From a virus, in IMG/VR virus record IMGVR_UViG_3300020001_000004, positions 1-32,173 of that record: 32,173 nt of DNA; one strand, written 5' to 3'. How positions within the stretch are numbered: the first letter of the stretch is position 1; every line of letters starts with the position of its first letter. Under the pieces are notes generated by a model. The model saw nothing but the letters and a program-made list of their open reading frames with translations. It ran no database searches and was not told the DNA's origin. Of the stretch, positions 1 through 8,159 are shown piece by piece. The translations under genes and the position numbers were made by a program.

Positions 1-2599
1 TTGTTAAAAGTGCTCCAACATTAAAATTTTGTATGGAGGTAAATGAACCAGCAATTGTAGATCCATTAGTCCGCAAGTTTATTCCTCCTGCTGCGAGTGA
101 AGCGTCAATATAAACATCCTGGCCTGCAACCTGCATACTCATTCCCATCACACCAGAGGATGAGTTTATTGCAATATTCCCAAGTACCTGTAGAAGATTA
201 CTTGCTCCTGATGAAGCCCCGGTGGCAATTAATAATTGCCCCGTAGATGTAAAATTGGCAATTTGTGTATAAGCTGCCCCATTAATACTCGATCTTAATC
301 TCCATAACCCCGTTGGGTTTGCTGCCCCTTGTACTGGAAGAACATCGGCTATGAACTTAACTGATTGACTAGCCACTGGTGTAGTTGCCCATCCCTGTCC
401 TTCCCATAGTACCCCACCTGATATTTGTTGCGCTCCTGCCGCTGCGGCCGTAGCATTTTGAATCCATAATCCCTTTCCGTCAATCGAGGTTACTCCCAAT
501 GTTGGAGTAAGAAATTTCAATGTATTGGCTCCTGTGGTGGTCTGATCAATTACGACCGCACCGGTAAGCGTGGAGGTTCCGGTAAGTAGCCAACTCAATC
601 CAGCGGTCTGTACCGTAGCGTCTATATGTGCAGAAGTTATCTTCCCCCAGGAGTTGGCTGTAGTTACTCCACCCGAGATCAAGGCGTTACCAGTAGCTAC
701 TGAAGCAATACGTACCGGTGCACCCGCTGTAGTGCCTTGAATAAGGTCACCTACTGCGGTCATGGGGTTAGTCATGCCGCCGGAAGCCGATAAATCAATA
801 ATAACTCCAGATGGTAGTCGAATTGTGGGGTGAGAAGCATTTGCATTATCACTATAAAGTAAAAAGCCACCCGTAGGATTGGTGGATGGATTACTATTCG
901 AATCTCCGATAAATATTACTTTTGTTCCTCCACCATAAGAAGTTGTTGATTGTGATAAGAGAGAAATATTTCCATTGGTAGATCCGCCTATATTGTAAGT
1001 AGAAAACAAGTCGGCTGTTAATGCTGCACCGGCGCCTTGAAAGTTAATAATACCTCCTGCACCCAGTGTCATGTTTATTGGAAATGTACCATTAGGGTCC
1101 TGGTGATATAGGCCGACCGTGTTAGTACTACCGGTTATTTTAATATTTCCTGTATAGGCTGTAGAAAATACAGAAGTCGTGACGCTACCAAAATTAATTC
1201 CATTGTTTCCCTGTGTGTAAACATCAAACTCACTAAGTCTAGCACCTTGCCCCATGATCCAATAATGCGCACCGGGACTTGTGTCGTCAATAAACATGTT
1301 ACCACCTATTAAGGTAGTAATAGAATAGGCTAAAACCGTCCCATTAGTTGGAAGGGTTAAATTTGTGGTCGCTGTGGTGGTTAATGTTGTAGCAAAGGCA
1401 CCGGATGTTATTAGATTACCCCCTAGTGTAATAGTCTTAGATGTATTCGCAACGCCGGTACCACCATTCGCACCTGGCAATATTCCGGTTACCCCACCAG
1501 TTAACGATACATTGGTGATCGTGTTATTTGTCCCGTTGATTGTTTTATTTGTAAGTGTCTGCGTGAACGCCTCTGTTACCATCACGTCATTGCCGGTAAG
1601 AAGCGGTAAGGTTAGGTTGCGATTAGCAGCAATTGCTGACCCGACAAATGTGTATCCAAAAGTTGCCGCGGGGTTCTTGAGAATTATGCTAGATGATGGA
1701 AAGGTCTGAACACCTATGTAGGTTTTAACCCCAAGAACGTATTCTACATCAGTCAACGAATGCAATTGCGTTACATATCCTGTAGCCGCATATTCCAGGC
1801 CTTTCAACGATGCTCTGGTATCGGTAAATAATGCAGAAGTTCCTGTGAGGTCAAGTTTGGTGATATTAGCACCACTTAATCCACCTGAACCTCCAGCTAT
1901 ATGAACCCCAGTGGCATCTAGAAGAGTTTCCGCACTAGTGGTTAGACTTGGATCAACGTGAGTAAGTTGAAGAACATTAATATTTGCTAGTAACTTAGAA
2001 AATTGTGTATAGCTCGAGTTGCCGGCTACGACGTCGAAGATTCCGAGTGGCACCGTGGTGTCTCCCCAACGAACATTGAAGGCACCGTCGATATTTAAGT
2101 TTTGAGTAAGGATGTTGGTGCCTTGATTGAGGGCGGACCCGCCACCGCCTCCACCAATTATTTGAAAGTTTGTTCCATCGTAAAAGATAACCATCGCTTG
2201 TCCAGCCGAAATATCCCCCGAACTCAAAGCCATGCTTCCATTCTTTTTTAATGGTATGGCTCCAATGCTGCCTATGTTTATAGTGGCCGGTCCGGTATTG
2301 GCATTGTTGAATATAACAAAGAATTTTTGATATGACGCATAGGCGGTTAATCCAAGCGGAGCAGATCCGACATAGGTATCAGTCCCGGTGAGAGAAATTG
2401 CATCTTTAACCGATAACTTACTGTCTGACGAAAATTGATAAGCATCGGCAACACGCCCCTTCGTGTTACCCCCAGGTATTGTTTCGTTCCTGATTACATC
2501 AAAGATGGTTTTTAGTTCTGCATTCGTCTTTGGATTTGCTTGTCCGTATCCATTGAGCCAGATTAAACCAAAACTTAAAATGATTAATAATTTTTTCAT
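1..2599 (-). CDS. Tail-fibre-like virion protein with N-terminal signal peptide, 3' end outside window
   Basis: The reading frame is open from ATG at 2599 to the window edge (866 codons, no stop). It begins MKKLLIILSFGLIWLNGYGQ, a typical Sec signal peptide: two lysines, a hydrophobic core and a GYGQ end as in many Bacteroidota exported proteins. A globular part (about residues 20-140) ends in a run of six glycines. The rest is low in charge and rich in Gly, Thr, Ser and Asn, with a TLTNKTING phrase common in phage fibre shafts, which suggests a long beta-rich fibre. It starts 1 nt after the stop of the gene at 2601-3215, so it belongs to the late operon. The fibre role is inferred from composition and position; an exported adhesin is the alternative. 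The signal peptide is unusual for a virion protein. Confidence 0.75.
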   Translation of the reverse strand, partial: MKKLLIILSFGLIWLNGYGQANPKTNAELKTIFDVIRNETIPGGNTKGRVADAYQFSSDSKLSVKDAISLTGTDTYVGSAPLGLTAYASYQKFFVIFNNANTGPATINIGSIGAIPLKKNGSMALSSGDISAGQAMVIFYDGTNFQIIGGGGGGSALNQGTNILTQNLNIDGAFNVRWGDTTVPLGIFDVVAGNSSYTQFSKLLANINVLQLTHVDPSLTTSAETLLDATGVHIAGGSGGLSGANITKLDLTGTSALFTDTRASLKGLEYAATGYVTQLHSLTDVEYVLGVKTYIGVQTFPSSSIILKNPAATFGYTFVGSAIAANRNLTLPLLTGNDVMVTEAFTQTLTNKTINGTNNTITNVSLTGGVTGILPGANGGTGVANTSKTITLGGNLITSGAFATTLTTTATTNLTLPTNGTVLAYSITTLIGGNMFIDDTSPGAHYWIMGQGARLSEFDVYTQGNNGINFGSVTTSVFSTAYTGNIKITGSTNTVGLYHQDPNGTFPINMTLGAGGIINFQGAGAALTADLFSTYNIGGSTNGNISLLSQSTTSYGGGTKVIFIGDSNSNPSTNPTGGFLLYSDNANASHPTIRLPSGVIIDLSASGGMTNPMTAVGDLIQGTTAGAPVRIASVATGNALISGGVTTANSWGKITSAHIDATVQTAGLSWLLTGTSTLTGAVVIDQTTTGANTLKFLTPTLGVTSIDGKGLWIQNATAAAAGAQQISGGVLWEGQGWATTPVASQSVKFIADVLPVQGAANPTGLWRLRSSINGAAYTQIANFTSTGQLLIATGASSGASNLLQVLGNIAINSSSGVMGMSMQVAGQDVYIDASLAAGGINLRTNGSTIAGSFTSIQNFNVGALLT

Positions 2600-2600
2600 A

Positions 2601-3215
2601 TCAGTAGTTGTCAACTTTATAGAAATAACCAAGGTCGGTCAATTCCAATTTCACTTGAGTATCAAATCCTTTGATCAATCCTACGTTTAGTAATTGTATT
2701 CCTTCATTCACCCTCACATTGAAGATCACCCGACCCATGATCACGCTTTCTGCATCCTGCCCCATTGGGTTTGCAATATCCAATGCTTCACTCAATGTTG
2801 TGCTTAATGATGGTGGATCAAATCCTAACGTTCTGTATTGCGTATCTTCTAAAATCGTCCTGCATACCCCAAGTATCTTTTGCATTTTAATCATTGACTT
2901 GGCATCACCCCTTATCGCTCCGCTACCCGCTGCCCCTGATTTGGCTACTGAATAGCAATCAACACTATATTTGTAGATACCTGTCGATTCTTCTGCGTCC
3001 CATGCCGTAAAGTCTCCGCGAAAGAAATTAACATTCACCGCAGGCATTTCAGTGTGATTGAATGGAATAAATCTAGAATTCCAAACAGTCAAATCCAAAT
3101 CATTATCTCCGAAACGATTGAATTGATTTCTAATTTCATCCGCAAGAATCTCCCCAATCCGATCACGAATCAATTCAAAGTTACTCCGTGGTATTTGTGT
3201 GTTAATTAAACTCAT
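2601..3215 (-). CDS. Putative tail terminator or head-tail completion protein
   Basis: This 204-residue protein follows the capsid genes and overlaps the preceding gene by ATGA. It opens with an amphipathic helix (IRDRIGEILADEIRNQF) followed by mixed alpha/beta segments such as FNHTEMPAVNVNFF and IYKYSVDCYSV. This outline, a helix and then a sheet carrying a request for local input such as 'YKYSVDCY', resembles tail-terminator proteins of the lambda gpU and Mu gp37 type, which cap the finished tail. The position after the capsid and a small connector candidate agrees with this. I see no decisive motif, so the role is an inference from position and general shape. A minor head or tail protein is the alternative. 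Confidence 0.5.
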   Translation of the reverse strand: MSLINTQIPRSNFELIRDRIGEILADEIRNQFNRFGDNDLDLTVWNSRFIPFNHTEMPAVNVNFFRGDFTAWDAEESTGIYKYSVDCYSVAKSGAAGSGAIRGDAKSMIKMQKILGVCRTILEDTQYRTLGFDPPSLSTTLSEALDIANPMGQDAESVIMGRVIFNVRVNEGIQLLNVGLIKGFDTQVKLELTDLGYFYKVDNY

Positions 3216-3625
3216 TCAAGGTCGCCTAAAATGAAAACTATCAATCCAACCGTTTCGTCTGGAAACCATTCCCGTACCACATAAAAACAAACGGTTCCTG
3301 TGCTATCCTTAACCGCCACTTGATGATCACGCATGGCCACTTCATGTTTTGAATCTCTAACCACATATCCAGCATCATCAAAAAACTTTTCTGAAACAGT
3401 GACGCTTGCATTTTTTGTGTTTACCCTTCGTTGATCTTCCGTTATTCCTAAATGATGTTTGGTATGCAGTCCATTCAACGTGACCATCATTGTATCATTT
3501 AACCTTGGATCAAAAGTCAAATCAAATGTCCCGCCTGGTACCACAAAAGTTATTGGAACAGCCCATTCATTCAAGTTTGATGTGATCTTTTCAATGTCGG
3601 CCTTGGCTTGTGCTATTAATCCCAT
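3212..3625 (-). CDS. Putative head-tail connector protein
   Basis: This 137-residue protein lies directly after the major capsid gene, where lambda-type phages carry connector genes such as FII. The N-terminal helix (QAKADIEKITSNL) is followed by beta-rich sequence including FVVPGGTFDLTFD and a segment with repeated valines and charged residues. Small beta-barrel connector proteins have this kind of make-up. The start codon comes right after the T-run of a strong terminator-like hairpin, so the hairpin may reduce expression relative to the capsid gene. The end overlaps the next gene by ATGA, which implies coupled translation. I do not recognise the family with certainty; the function rests on position. 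Confidence 0.5.
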   Translation of the reverse strand: MGLIAQAKADIEKITSNLNEWAVPITFVVPGGTFDLTFDPRLNDTMMVTLNGLHTKHHLGITEDQRRVNTKNASVTVSEKFFDDAGYVVRDSKHEVAMRDHQVAVKDSTGTVCFYVVREWFPDETVGLIVFILGDLE

Positions 3626-3628
3626 ATT

Positions 3629-3663
3629 AAAAATGCCCCTTCACTTTCTAAAGGCGAAGGGGC
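3629..3663 (-). terminator. Intrinsic terminator between capsid gene and connector gene
   Basis: The arms GCCCCTTC (3635-3642) and GAAGGGGC (3656-3663) pair perfectly, and an inner CTTT/AAAG adds to the stem. On the minus strand the stem is followed by A and then five T residues. It lies 36 bp after the capsid stop codon and directly before the ATG at 3625. The plus-strand side also has a T-rich tail, so it could act in both directions. It probably lowers read-through from the highly expressed capsid genes into the connector genes and fibre. Confidence 0.75.
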
Positions 3664-3698
3664 TTTCTTTAAATCGCCCATGGCAGAGCAAATATCTT

Positions 3699-4754
3699 CT
3701 ACGCTACTACTTGCAGGGTATAGATCGTATCCACCGCTATCGGGATTGCTACCCCGGCAGATTGAATGTCGAAGTCATGAACCGCCTTGCGTTGGTCAAT
3801 GAATTCACCAACCTTGTAGGCTCCCTGAACCGGCATTTGCCCTGGTTCGCCAATGAGTTGTGGCACCGCCGCGAAGGCAAGTTTGAATCTTGGATTCAAC
3901 GGAACGATGGCAATCTTCTTTGGATTCCAATAGGGCTGTGACACCCCATTAGCATCATCATAGAACTGAGGATATCCCCACAGTTGGAACTTATATGCTC
4001 CACCGGTCACCGTGCCATTGAAGGTCATTCCCGCTGCACCCCTTGCCGGTCCTTGAACCGAATCCAACGCCATGTTGAAAAGGTTCTGTCGTGCTAAGAA
4101 TTTCGTATTGGTCAAAAGATCGGCCAAGGCTGTGGATCCGATAATGACATTATACAATGCATCGGGGGAACGTCCTACTTTACGCAAGAAATCTGCACCG
4201 GCTGCCAAATCAGCGAAAGGGTCAACTGTGCCGGTCGCCCAATAAGCACCCGCTCCCTTGTCCACCATGCTTGCTGCCTTGCGCTTGAAATCAATGTCGG
4301 TGGCTGATTGTAACAATACCTTACCTGTTTCCAAAACCTGTGCTGCCTGAATCTCATAGGCCCGTTCAATCTTGTCTTGAAGCAAACTCATGCGATCTGC
4401 TACCGATTGGAGTAAGGCCGTGAACAATGGCACCTGGGCGTTGCCCTGTGAACCCAACACGCGATCATAAAGATCAAGTTGAGTTGCGTCGAAATATTCC
4501 CGATAGATCGGTGGGATAAAGATTTTCTCTGTGCTTTTGGAAAACGTATTCCGATTTCCTTCTGTACCGCGAACTACGTCAACGGCAACCTTTTCGCCCA
4601 TGCGTTCCACCTCAATCGAAATTTCTTTCGTGGGTGCCGTTACAGTCGGGAAGAATGACCGAAGAAAAGCGGTGGGCCTGATACGCTCCTGATATACATC
4701 AATGAGCATCTTGGTAAAGAGCGCCCTTGCATCGGTGGTCGAAATTTCTGCCAT
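3699..4754 (-). CDS. Major capsid protein, lambda gpE type
   Basis: This 351-residue protein forms the icosahedral shell. It has the usual features of the gpE family: an N-terminal FTKMLIDVYQERIRPTAFLRSFFP segment rich in aromatic residues (shown here in part only as a landmark, residues 13-36), a PPIYREYFDATQLDLYD stretch at about 78-94, and a C-terminal part with MPVQGAYKVGEFIDQRK. The length fits the family (lambda gpE has 341 residues). It follows the decoration protein by 27 bp, the lambda order C-D-E. A strong hairpin terminator follows its stop. The family is recognised from motifs and from the gene order protease, decoration, capsid. Confidence 0.88.
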   Translation of the reverse strand: MAEISTTDARALFTKMLIDVYQERIRPTAFLRSFFPTVTAPTKEISIEVERMGEKVAVDVVRGTEGNRNTFSKSTEKIFIPPIYREYFDATQLDLYDRVLGSQGNAQVPLFTALLQSVADRMSLLQDKIERAYEIQAAQVLETGKVLLQSATDIDFKRKAASMVDKGAGAYWATGTVDPFADLAAGADFLRKVGRSPDALYNVIIGSTALADLLTNTKFLARQNLFNMALDSVQGPARGAAGMTFNGTVTGGAYKFQLWGYPQFYDDANGVSQPYWNPKKIAIVPLNPRFKLAFAAVPQLIGEPGQMPVQGAYKVGEFIDQRKAVHDFDIQSAGVAIPIAVDTIYTLQVVA

Positions 4755-4781
4755 ATACTTAGTTTTTTATGATCCCCTTTT

Positions 4782-5225
4782 TTAATTATCGAAGTCTGTC
4801 ATTTCCGTACCGGGAACGAGTTTGATACCAACGGTATCACTTCCGATACGATCATGCAATGTCCTACCTGCCACAACGGTACTCATGTTGTTTCCGGTCC
4901 AGAATATAACCTTTTCTTGAGCCACATCACCTGATACACAGATCGCCACTTGGTCGGTTGCTCCGGCTGAAAGGGTAATGTCTTGTGCTAAAATTCCTAC
5001 GGGAAATTGGCTACCGTCCAACTTTGAAGCATCCAACGGAACCAGTACGTTGGTCGCTGCAACACGGCCCATCAACGTTCCTATCTTTAGTGTCAATGGA
5101 TCGTAATTAGAGTTGTTCACCCAATTATCATTCTCATACCGATTGTTGAGAATGAATATCTTCGACAAGTCATAATCGGTTGTCGCTTGCGAAGGGGTAT
5201 TGAGACGTTGATTTACGGTACTCAT
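4782..5225 (-). CDS. Head decoration protein, lambda gpD type
   Basis: This 147-residue protein is expected to bind the expanded capsid as trimers and stabilise it against the pressure of packaged DNA. The sequence is beta-rich, with an LKIGTLMGRV segment (about 46-55) near the N terminus, followed by FPVGILAQDITLSAG (about 74-88), the layout of the gpD family in which a 'fully loaded' statement of G-rich strands precedes the core. It sits between the protease/scaffold gene and the major capsid gene, exactly the lambda order. The unordered N-terminal arm (residues 1-40, rich in Asn and Asp) could anchor it to the capsid. It is somewhat longer than lambda gpD (110 residues). Confidence 0.8.
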   Translation of the reverse strand: MSTVNQRLNTPSQATTDYDLSKIFILNNRYENDNWVNNSNYDPLTLKIGTLMGRVAATNVLVPLDASKLDGSQFPVGILAQDITLSAGATDQVAICVSGDVAQEKVIFWTGNNMSTVVAGRTLHDRIGSDTVGIKLVPGTEMTDFDN

Positions 5226-5255
5226 ATTTCCGGTTATTTAAAACTTCTTTTTCTT

Positions 5256-6236
5256 TTAAACTCCTGCCTTGATCGCTTCCGGTGATTTGCTTTTCTTCAA
5301 GCTGTTCTTTACATCATCAGCGAAATCATTCACTTGTTTGTCCTTTTCGGTTTTATCCTTTTCGGTAACTGCCCCGGTTTTAACCTCACCGGTAGAATCA
5401 CTGGCAAGTTTTTTTAACGCATCTGCGCTCATGGATTTCAATCCGAATTCTGCCATTTGCTTTGCACTCAATGGCTTGCCCGATTCGATGGCTGCCTTAA
5501 CCCCGGCAGGATCAATCTCATTGAAAACCAAACAGGCTTCAACCCGATCTTTCTCTTGTGAAACTCCTGCTAAAATCCCCAAAGCAAATATTTCATTGTA
5601 AATGTTTGGATGTTGGGCTTTCAATTCTGCAAGTGTCATGATATTGGGATTTGAATTTGAATTTTCGTTTGTTGGTTTGTATTCGGCGGCAACCTTGTAG
5701 ATCATTTCATTGAAAGCCTTCATTTCGGTAGGGTTCACTTTGGTGATCTTTTGGATAAGGCCGATCTCCTTTGCTTGCCGTGCATTAAGAAATACATTGA
5801 CTTGTTTTTTTGAATCAAACATTTCGTCAATTGTCATGCCTGCGACCTCTTTGAATTTTTCTTCATTCAATCGCATCTTCATTCTCGAACGTAAATCCTT
5901 ATTCACATTATCCAAAAACTTTTGCATTTCAACATCACCTTCGGCAACATACATATCGGCACGATGCAGGATGAATTTAGTAACGTCTAAAGATTCAGAT
6001 GATTTGGAATAAAGATTCAAATTAGCCGCCATGGATGCTGCTATCCCATCGTTCTTAATGTTTACGTTTCCATGCTCTTTTATTTTTGCTATCATCCCCC
6101 AACCGGCAAATACTGAACCACCACCACTATTCACTCGCATATCCACTTCATCATCCATCGCATCATTCAGGCGATTGATAACATCCTCTGCTGTGAAGTC
6201 ATAAATTCCGGTGTATAAAAGGATTTCCTTTGGCAT
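5256..6236 (-). CDS. ClpP-like prohead protease with C-terminal scaffold domain
   Basis: With the start at 6236 the protein has 326 residues. The N-terminal half is a ClpP-like serine protease: RVNSGGGSVFAG (34-45) forms the oxyanion region, Ser68 in GIAASMAAN is the likely nucleophile and His91 in FILHRAD the likely base. The C-terminal third is rich in Lys, Glu, Asp and Ser and looks like a scaffold. An internal ATG at 5639 (MTLAELKAQHPN) would yield a free 127-residue scaffold, as Nu3 arises within gene C of lambda. A longer frame up to 6395 exists, but it would run through the divergent promoter and operator at 6278-6316. The protease matures the prohead by cutting scaffold and itself. 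Confidence 0.85.
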   Translation of the reverse strand: MPKEILLYTGIYDFTAEDVINRLNDAMDDEVDMRVNSGGGSVFAGWGMIAKIKEHGNVNIKNDGIAASMAANLNLYSKSSESLDVTKFILHRADMYVAEGDVEMQKFLDNVNKDLRSRMKMRLNEEKFKEVAGMTIDEMFDSKKQVNVFLNARQAKEIGLIQKITKVNPTEMKAFNEMIYKVAAEYKPTNENSNSNPNIMTLAELKAQHPNIYNEIFALGILAGVSQEKDRVEACLVFNEIDPAGVKAAIESGKPLSAKQMAEFGLKSMSADALKKLASDSTGEVKTGAVTEKDKTEKDKQVNDFADDVKNSLKKSKSPEAIKAGV

Positions 6237-6277
6237 TTCGAATGTGAAAATTGGAATAGTGGGGCGCTTAAAAAATG

Positions 6278-6302
6278 TTTTTCCCCTTGAAAGGGAAAAA
6301 AT
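6278..6302 (+). promoter_or_regulatory. Inverted-repeat operator, copy 1
   Basis: The element reads TTTTTCCC, CTTGAAA, GGGAAAAA, an 8-bp inverted repeat with a 7-nt centre, plus AT. The same 25 bases occur once more, on the minus strand at 20543-20567. The -33 TTG of the promoter for the regulator gene at 6321 lies inside it (6287-6289). It lies between two divergent genes, the protease and the regulator. The likely ligand is the ribbon-helix-helix protein encoded just downstream, which would make this an autoregulatory site. Binding is an inference. Confidence 0.7.
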
Positions 6303-6316
6303 AAGTCTTACATTTG
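6287..6316 (+). promoter_or_regulatory. Bacteroidota-type promoter of the regulator gene
   Basis: TTG at 6287-6289 and TACATTTG at 6309-6316 are separated by 19 bp, matching the -33/-7 pattern (TTG and TAnnTTTG) known for primary sigma factors of Bacteroidota. Only four bases separate the -7 element from the ATG at 6321, so the message should be leaderless or nearly so. The -33 element lies in the operator. Confidence 0.65.
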
Positions 6317-6320
6317 ACCT

Positions 6321-6518
6321 ATGAGTAGACCATTGAAGGGTGATCAATACCTGGATAACGAAATTAGGGTGAAAGGAATCCCCCCACAAACCCATAGCGA
6401 TTTAATAAATATCTCTCAAAATTTAGGCATTTCATTATCGGCACTACTGAAGCCAGAATTACGAAAAATAGCTGATAGCTATTCTACTGAATTAAAAAAT
6501 TCTCCTACTAAAGATTAA
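6321..6518 (+). CDS. Ribbon-helix-helix (Arc/MetJ-type) transcription regulator
   Basis: This 65-residue protein is the only recognised gene on the plus strand. The pattern NEIRVKGIPPQTHSDL (13-28), LGISLSALLKPELRKIA (35-51) fits the ribbon-helix-helix fold: a DNA-contacting beta strand at about 13-19, helix A at 22-34 and helix B at 38-52. Such proteins bind as dimers or higher forms to inverted or tandem repeats. Its promoter contains the operator at 6278-6302, and the same element lies at the tail-module promoter, so it probably regulates both itself and the tail genes. The start ATG is fixed by the promoter four bases upstream. Its end overlaps the end of the convergent portal gene by four bases. 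Whether it represses or activates cannot be read from sequence. Confidence 0.8.
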   Translation: MSRPLKGDQYLDNEIRVKGIPPQTHSDLINISQNLGISLSALLKPELRKIADSYSTELKNSPTKD

Positions 6519-8152
6519 GCGGTTGCCGGTTTTGGGGCTATTGGTGGCGCAATGGGAATGATCTTCAATTTCTTACTATTCTCCAATTCCTCCGCATACT
6601 GTTCCATATTAGAATCTGAATCTCCACCGTTCAAGGTCTCTGTCGCTGCCTCCACCGTTGTTAAAGGAAGGCTTGCCCCGGTGTCTCCTAATTTCAGCCG
6701 TTCGGCCATGACTTCCTTTAAAGGATCAATGTGAGGAACCGGCGCTCCCACCCACCGTGTATTACGATAAGCCTCCAATACCATGTAATTGTTCTGTGCC
6801 CTTGCAAGGATGTAACCTGGGGCTGTGATCTTGTTCTTGAGTATTTCAATCTCAAGCCAAAAATCGAAAATAGGTTGGTAGAATTGGGATGCAAAATCAT
6901 CACGGATCACCGATAAGGTATGTTCCCAATCCTTGAGCGCCGCCCGGCTTGCGGAAAAATTGCTATTGTATTTTGACATTGCTACCTCCGGTGGTATGCA
7001 TAGTGCCGAACATACAAGGTCAATGTTCACACCGTAAAAGTCTTTGAAATACAATTCGTTCTTGCTTTCAACCTGCTTCATTTCAGCACCATTAGGCAAG
7101 TTGTAGGTCTGCTTATTTGTTGAGGCTGCAACCCTGTCGGCCAATTGATTGCCCTCTATAGTGGTCGGTAACTGTTCATTCAATGAGGCATCCATATCAT
7201 GAGCAATTGCAAGTTGTTTGGTTAATGGACTTTCTCCCGTTCCACCTAATTCATGAACGATCTGCAAGACTATCTTTTGCCGTTCCTCTGCACTGCCCAC
7301 TGTAGCTTCCTTGTAGCGTTCAAGTTTCTTTAGGGTTTCAAGCACAACCGAAATTAATGGAATGCCCCTCACGTTATCTATCCGGTAGTCCATCCCATAA
7401 ACCAAGAATGCCATGGTCAATCCTGATTGCTCCCCCTTGCATGGAACTCTGGTTGTCTCGAAGGCCATCCCTGGTTTACGAACGTAGTAGGCGATGTGTT
7501 CATTGGATGGCGAAAGTTCAATACCGTTTACGATCCTGTTGCCATTAGCAAGGACTTGTGGGAAGAATTCATTTCCGTAAAGTGGAGATATGATATGTGA
7601 ACCATCCACTAATTGAACGTTCATCATTTCTTTTTCATATCGAAGAATCACCAAAACATCCCCACCTACTTTGGCATTTATAAATGCTTTCTTAGCAAGG
7701 TATTTCAGATTGCGCATTCCTGAATAATCTGAGGTTTTTGATTTGGTGAAAAGTTGGAACCGTGTCTCAACTGCATCACAGAACTTTTCACTATCAAGTT
7801 CTTTGATCCCTTCCGAAATTAAAACCTCATCCACCGGTTCACATTGCAATTTCAATCCTTTGCCTACAACCCACGTTGAAAATTTATTCAGAACAGTTTG
7901 AGTGATTTCACTTTCAAGATAGGATTGCCACGATCTTAACCGAAGCGCTTCATAATCGGGACTTAGTTCTTTGATAGGACCGATCTCTCCAAGATTCTTT
8001 TCCCCGTTCCAGCTTTGTGTGAACAAGGTCCGGTATTGTCCATATCCGGTGAACTGCTGTTGTGGCTGTGGTTTGGAAATTCCATTCTTTGGGGCTACAC
8101 CGTTTACCCTTCGCTTAAATAGCTTTGTAAAATCTGCCAATTCCAATGCCAT
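6515..8152 (-). CDS. Portal protein, lambda gpB type
   Basis: The 545-residue protein (start ATG at 8152) should form the 12-subunit ring at one capsid vertex, through which DNA is packaged and ejected. Recognisable parts are LRLRSWQSYLESEITQTVLN and VVGKGLKLQC in the N-terminal quarter, a central GNEFFPQVLANGNRIVNGIELS strand region (given as landmark, about 204-225 region), YGMDYRIDNVRGIPLISVVL, and YNSNFSASRAALKDWEHTL near residue 400, typical of the lambda portal family. The longer frame to 8197 would overlap the preceding gene; ATG 8152 lies 7 nt after its stop and is preferred. The gene is converging with the regulator gene at 6321. It is separated from the terminase genes by about 21 kb, which is unusual. 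Confidence 0.88.
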   Translation of the reverse strand: MALELADFTKLFKRRVNGVAPKNGISKPQPQQQFTGYGQYRTLFTQSWNGEKNLGEIGPIKELSPDYEALRLRSWQSYLESEITQTVLNKFSTWVVGKGLKLQCEPVDEVLISEGIKELDSEKFCDAVETRFQLFTKSKTSDYSGMRNLKYLAKKAFINAKVGGDVLVILRYEKEMMNVQLVDGSHIISPLYGNEFFPQVLANGNRIVNGIELSPSNEHIAYYVRKPGMAFETTRVPCKGEQSGLTMAFLVYGMDYRIDNVRGIPLISVVLETLKKLERYKEATVGSAEERQKIVLQIVHELGGTGESPLTKQLAIAHDMDASLNEQLPTTIEGNQLADRVAASTNKQTYNLPNGAEMKQVESKNELYFKDFYGVNIDLVCSALCIPPEVAMSKYNSNFSASRAALKDWEHTLSVIRDDFASQFYQPIFDFWLEIEILKNKITAPGYILARAQNNYMVLEAYRNTRWVGAPVPHIDPLKEVMAERLKLGDTGASLPLTTVEAATETLNGGDSDSNMEQYAEELENSKKLKIIPIAPPIAPKPATA

Positions 8153-8159
8153 AAAATTC

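Noticed and set aside
1365-1709. 114-codon plus-strand frame rich in Val and Pro
   Set aside because: Antisense to the Thr/Asn-rich fibre gene; its composition reflects the complement of that sequence.
3459-3941. 160-codon plus-strand frame
   Set aside because: Antisense to the end of the capsid gene and to the connector gene, and crosses the terminator; no motif.
6237-6395. N-terminal extension of the protease gene to 6395
   Set aside because: It would run through the divergent promoter and the operator, overlaps the regulator gene on the other strand, and adds residues unlike the family; ATG 6236 gives a normal start of a ClpP-like domain.
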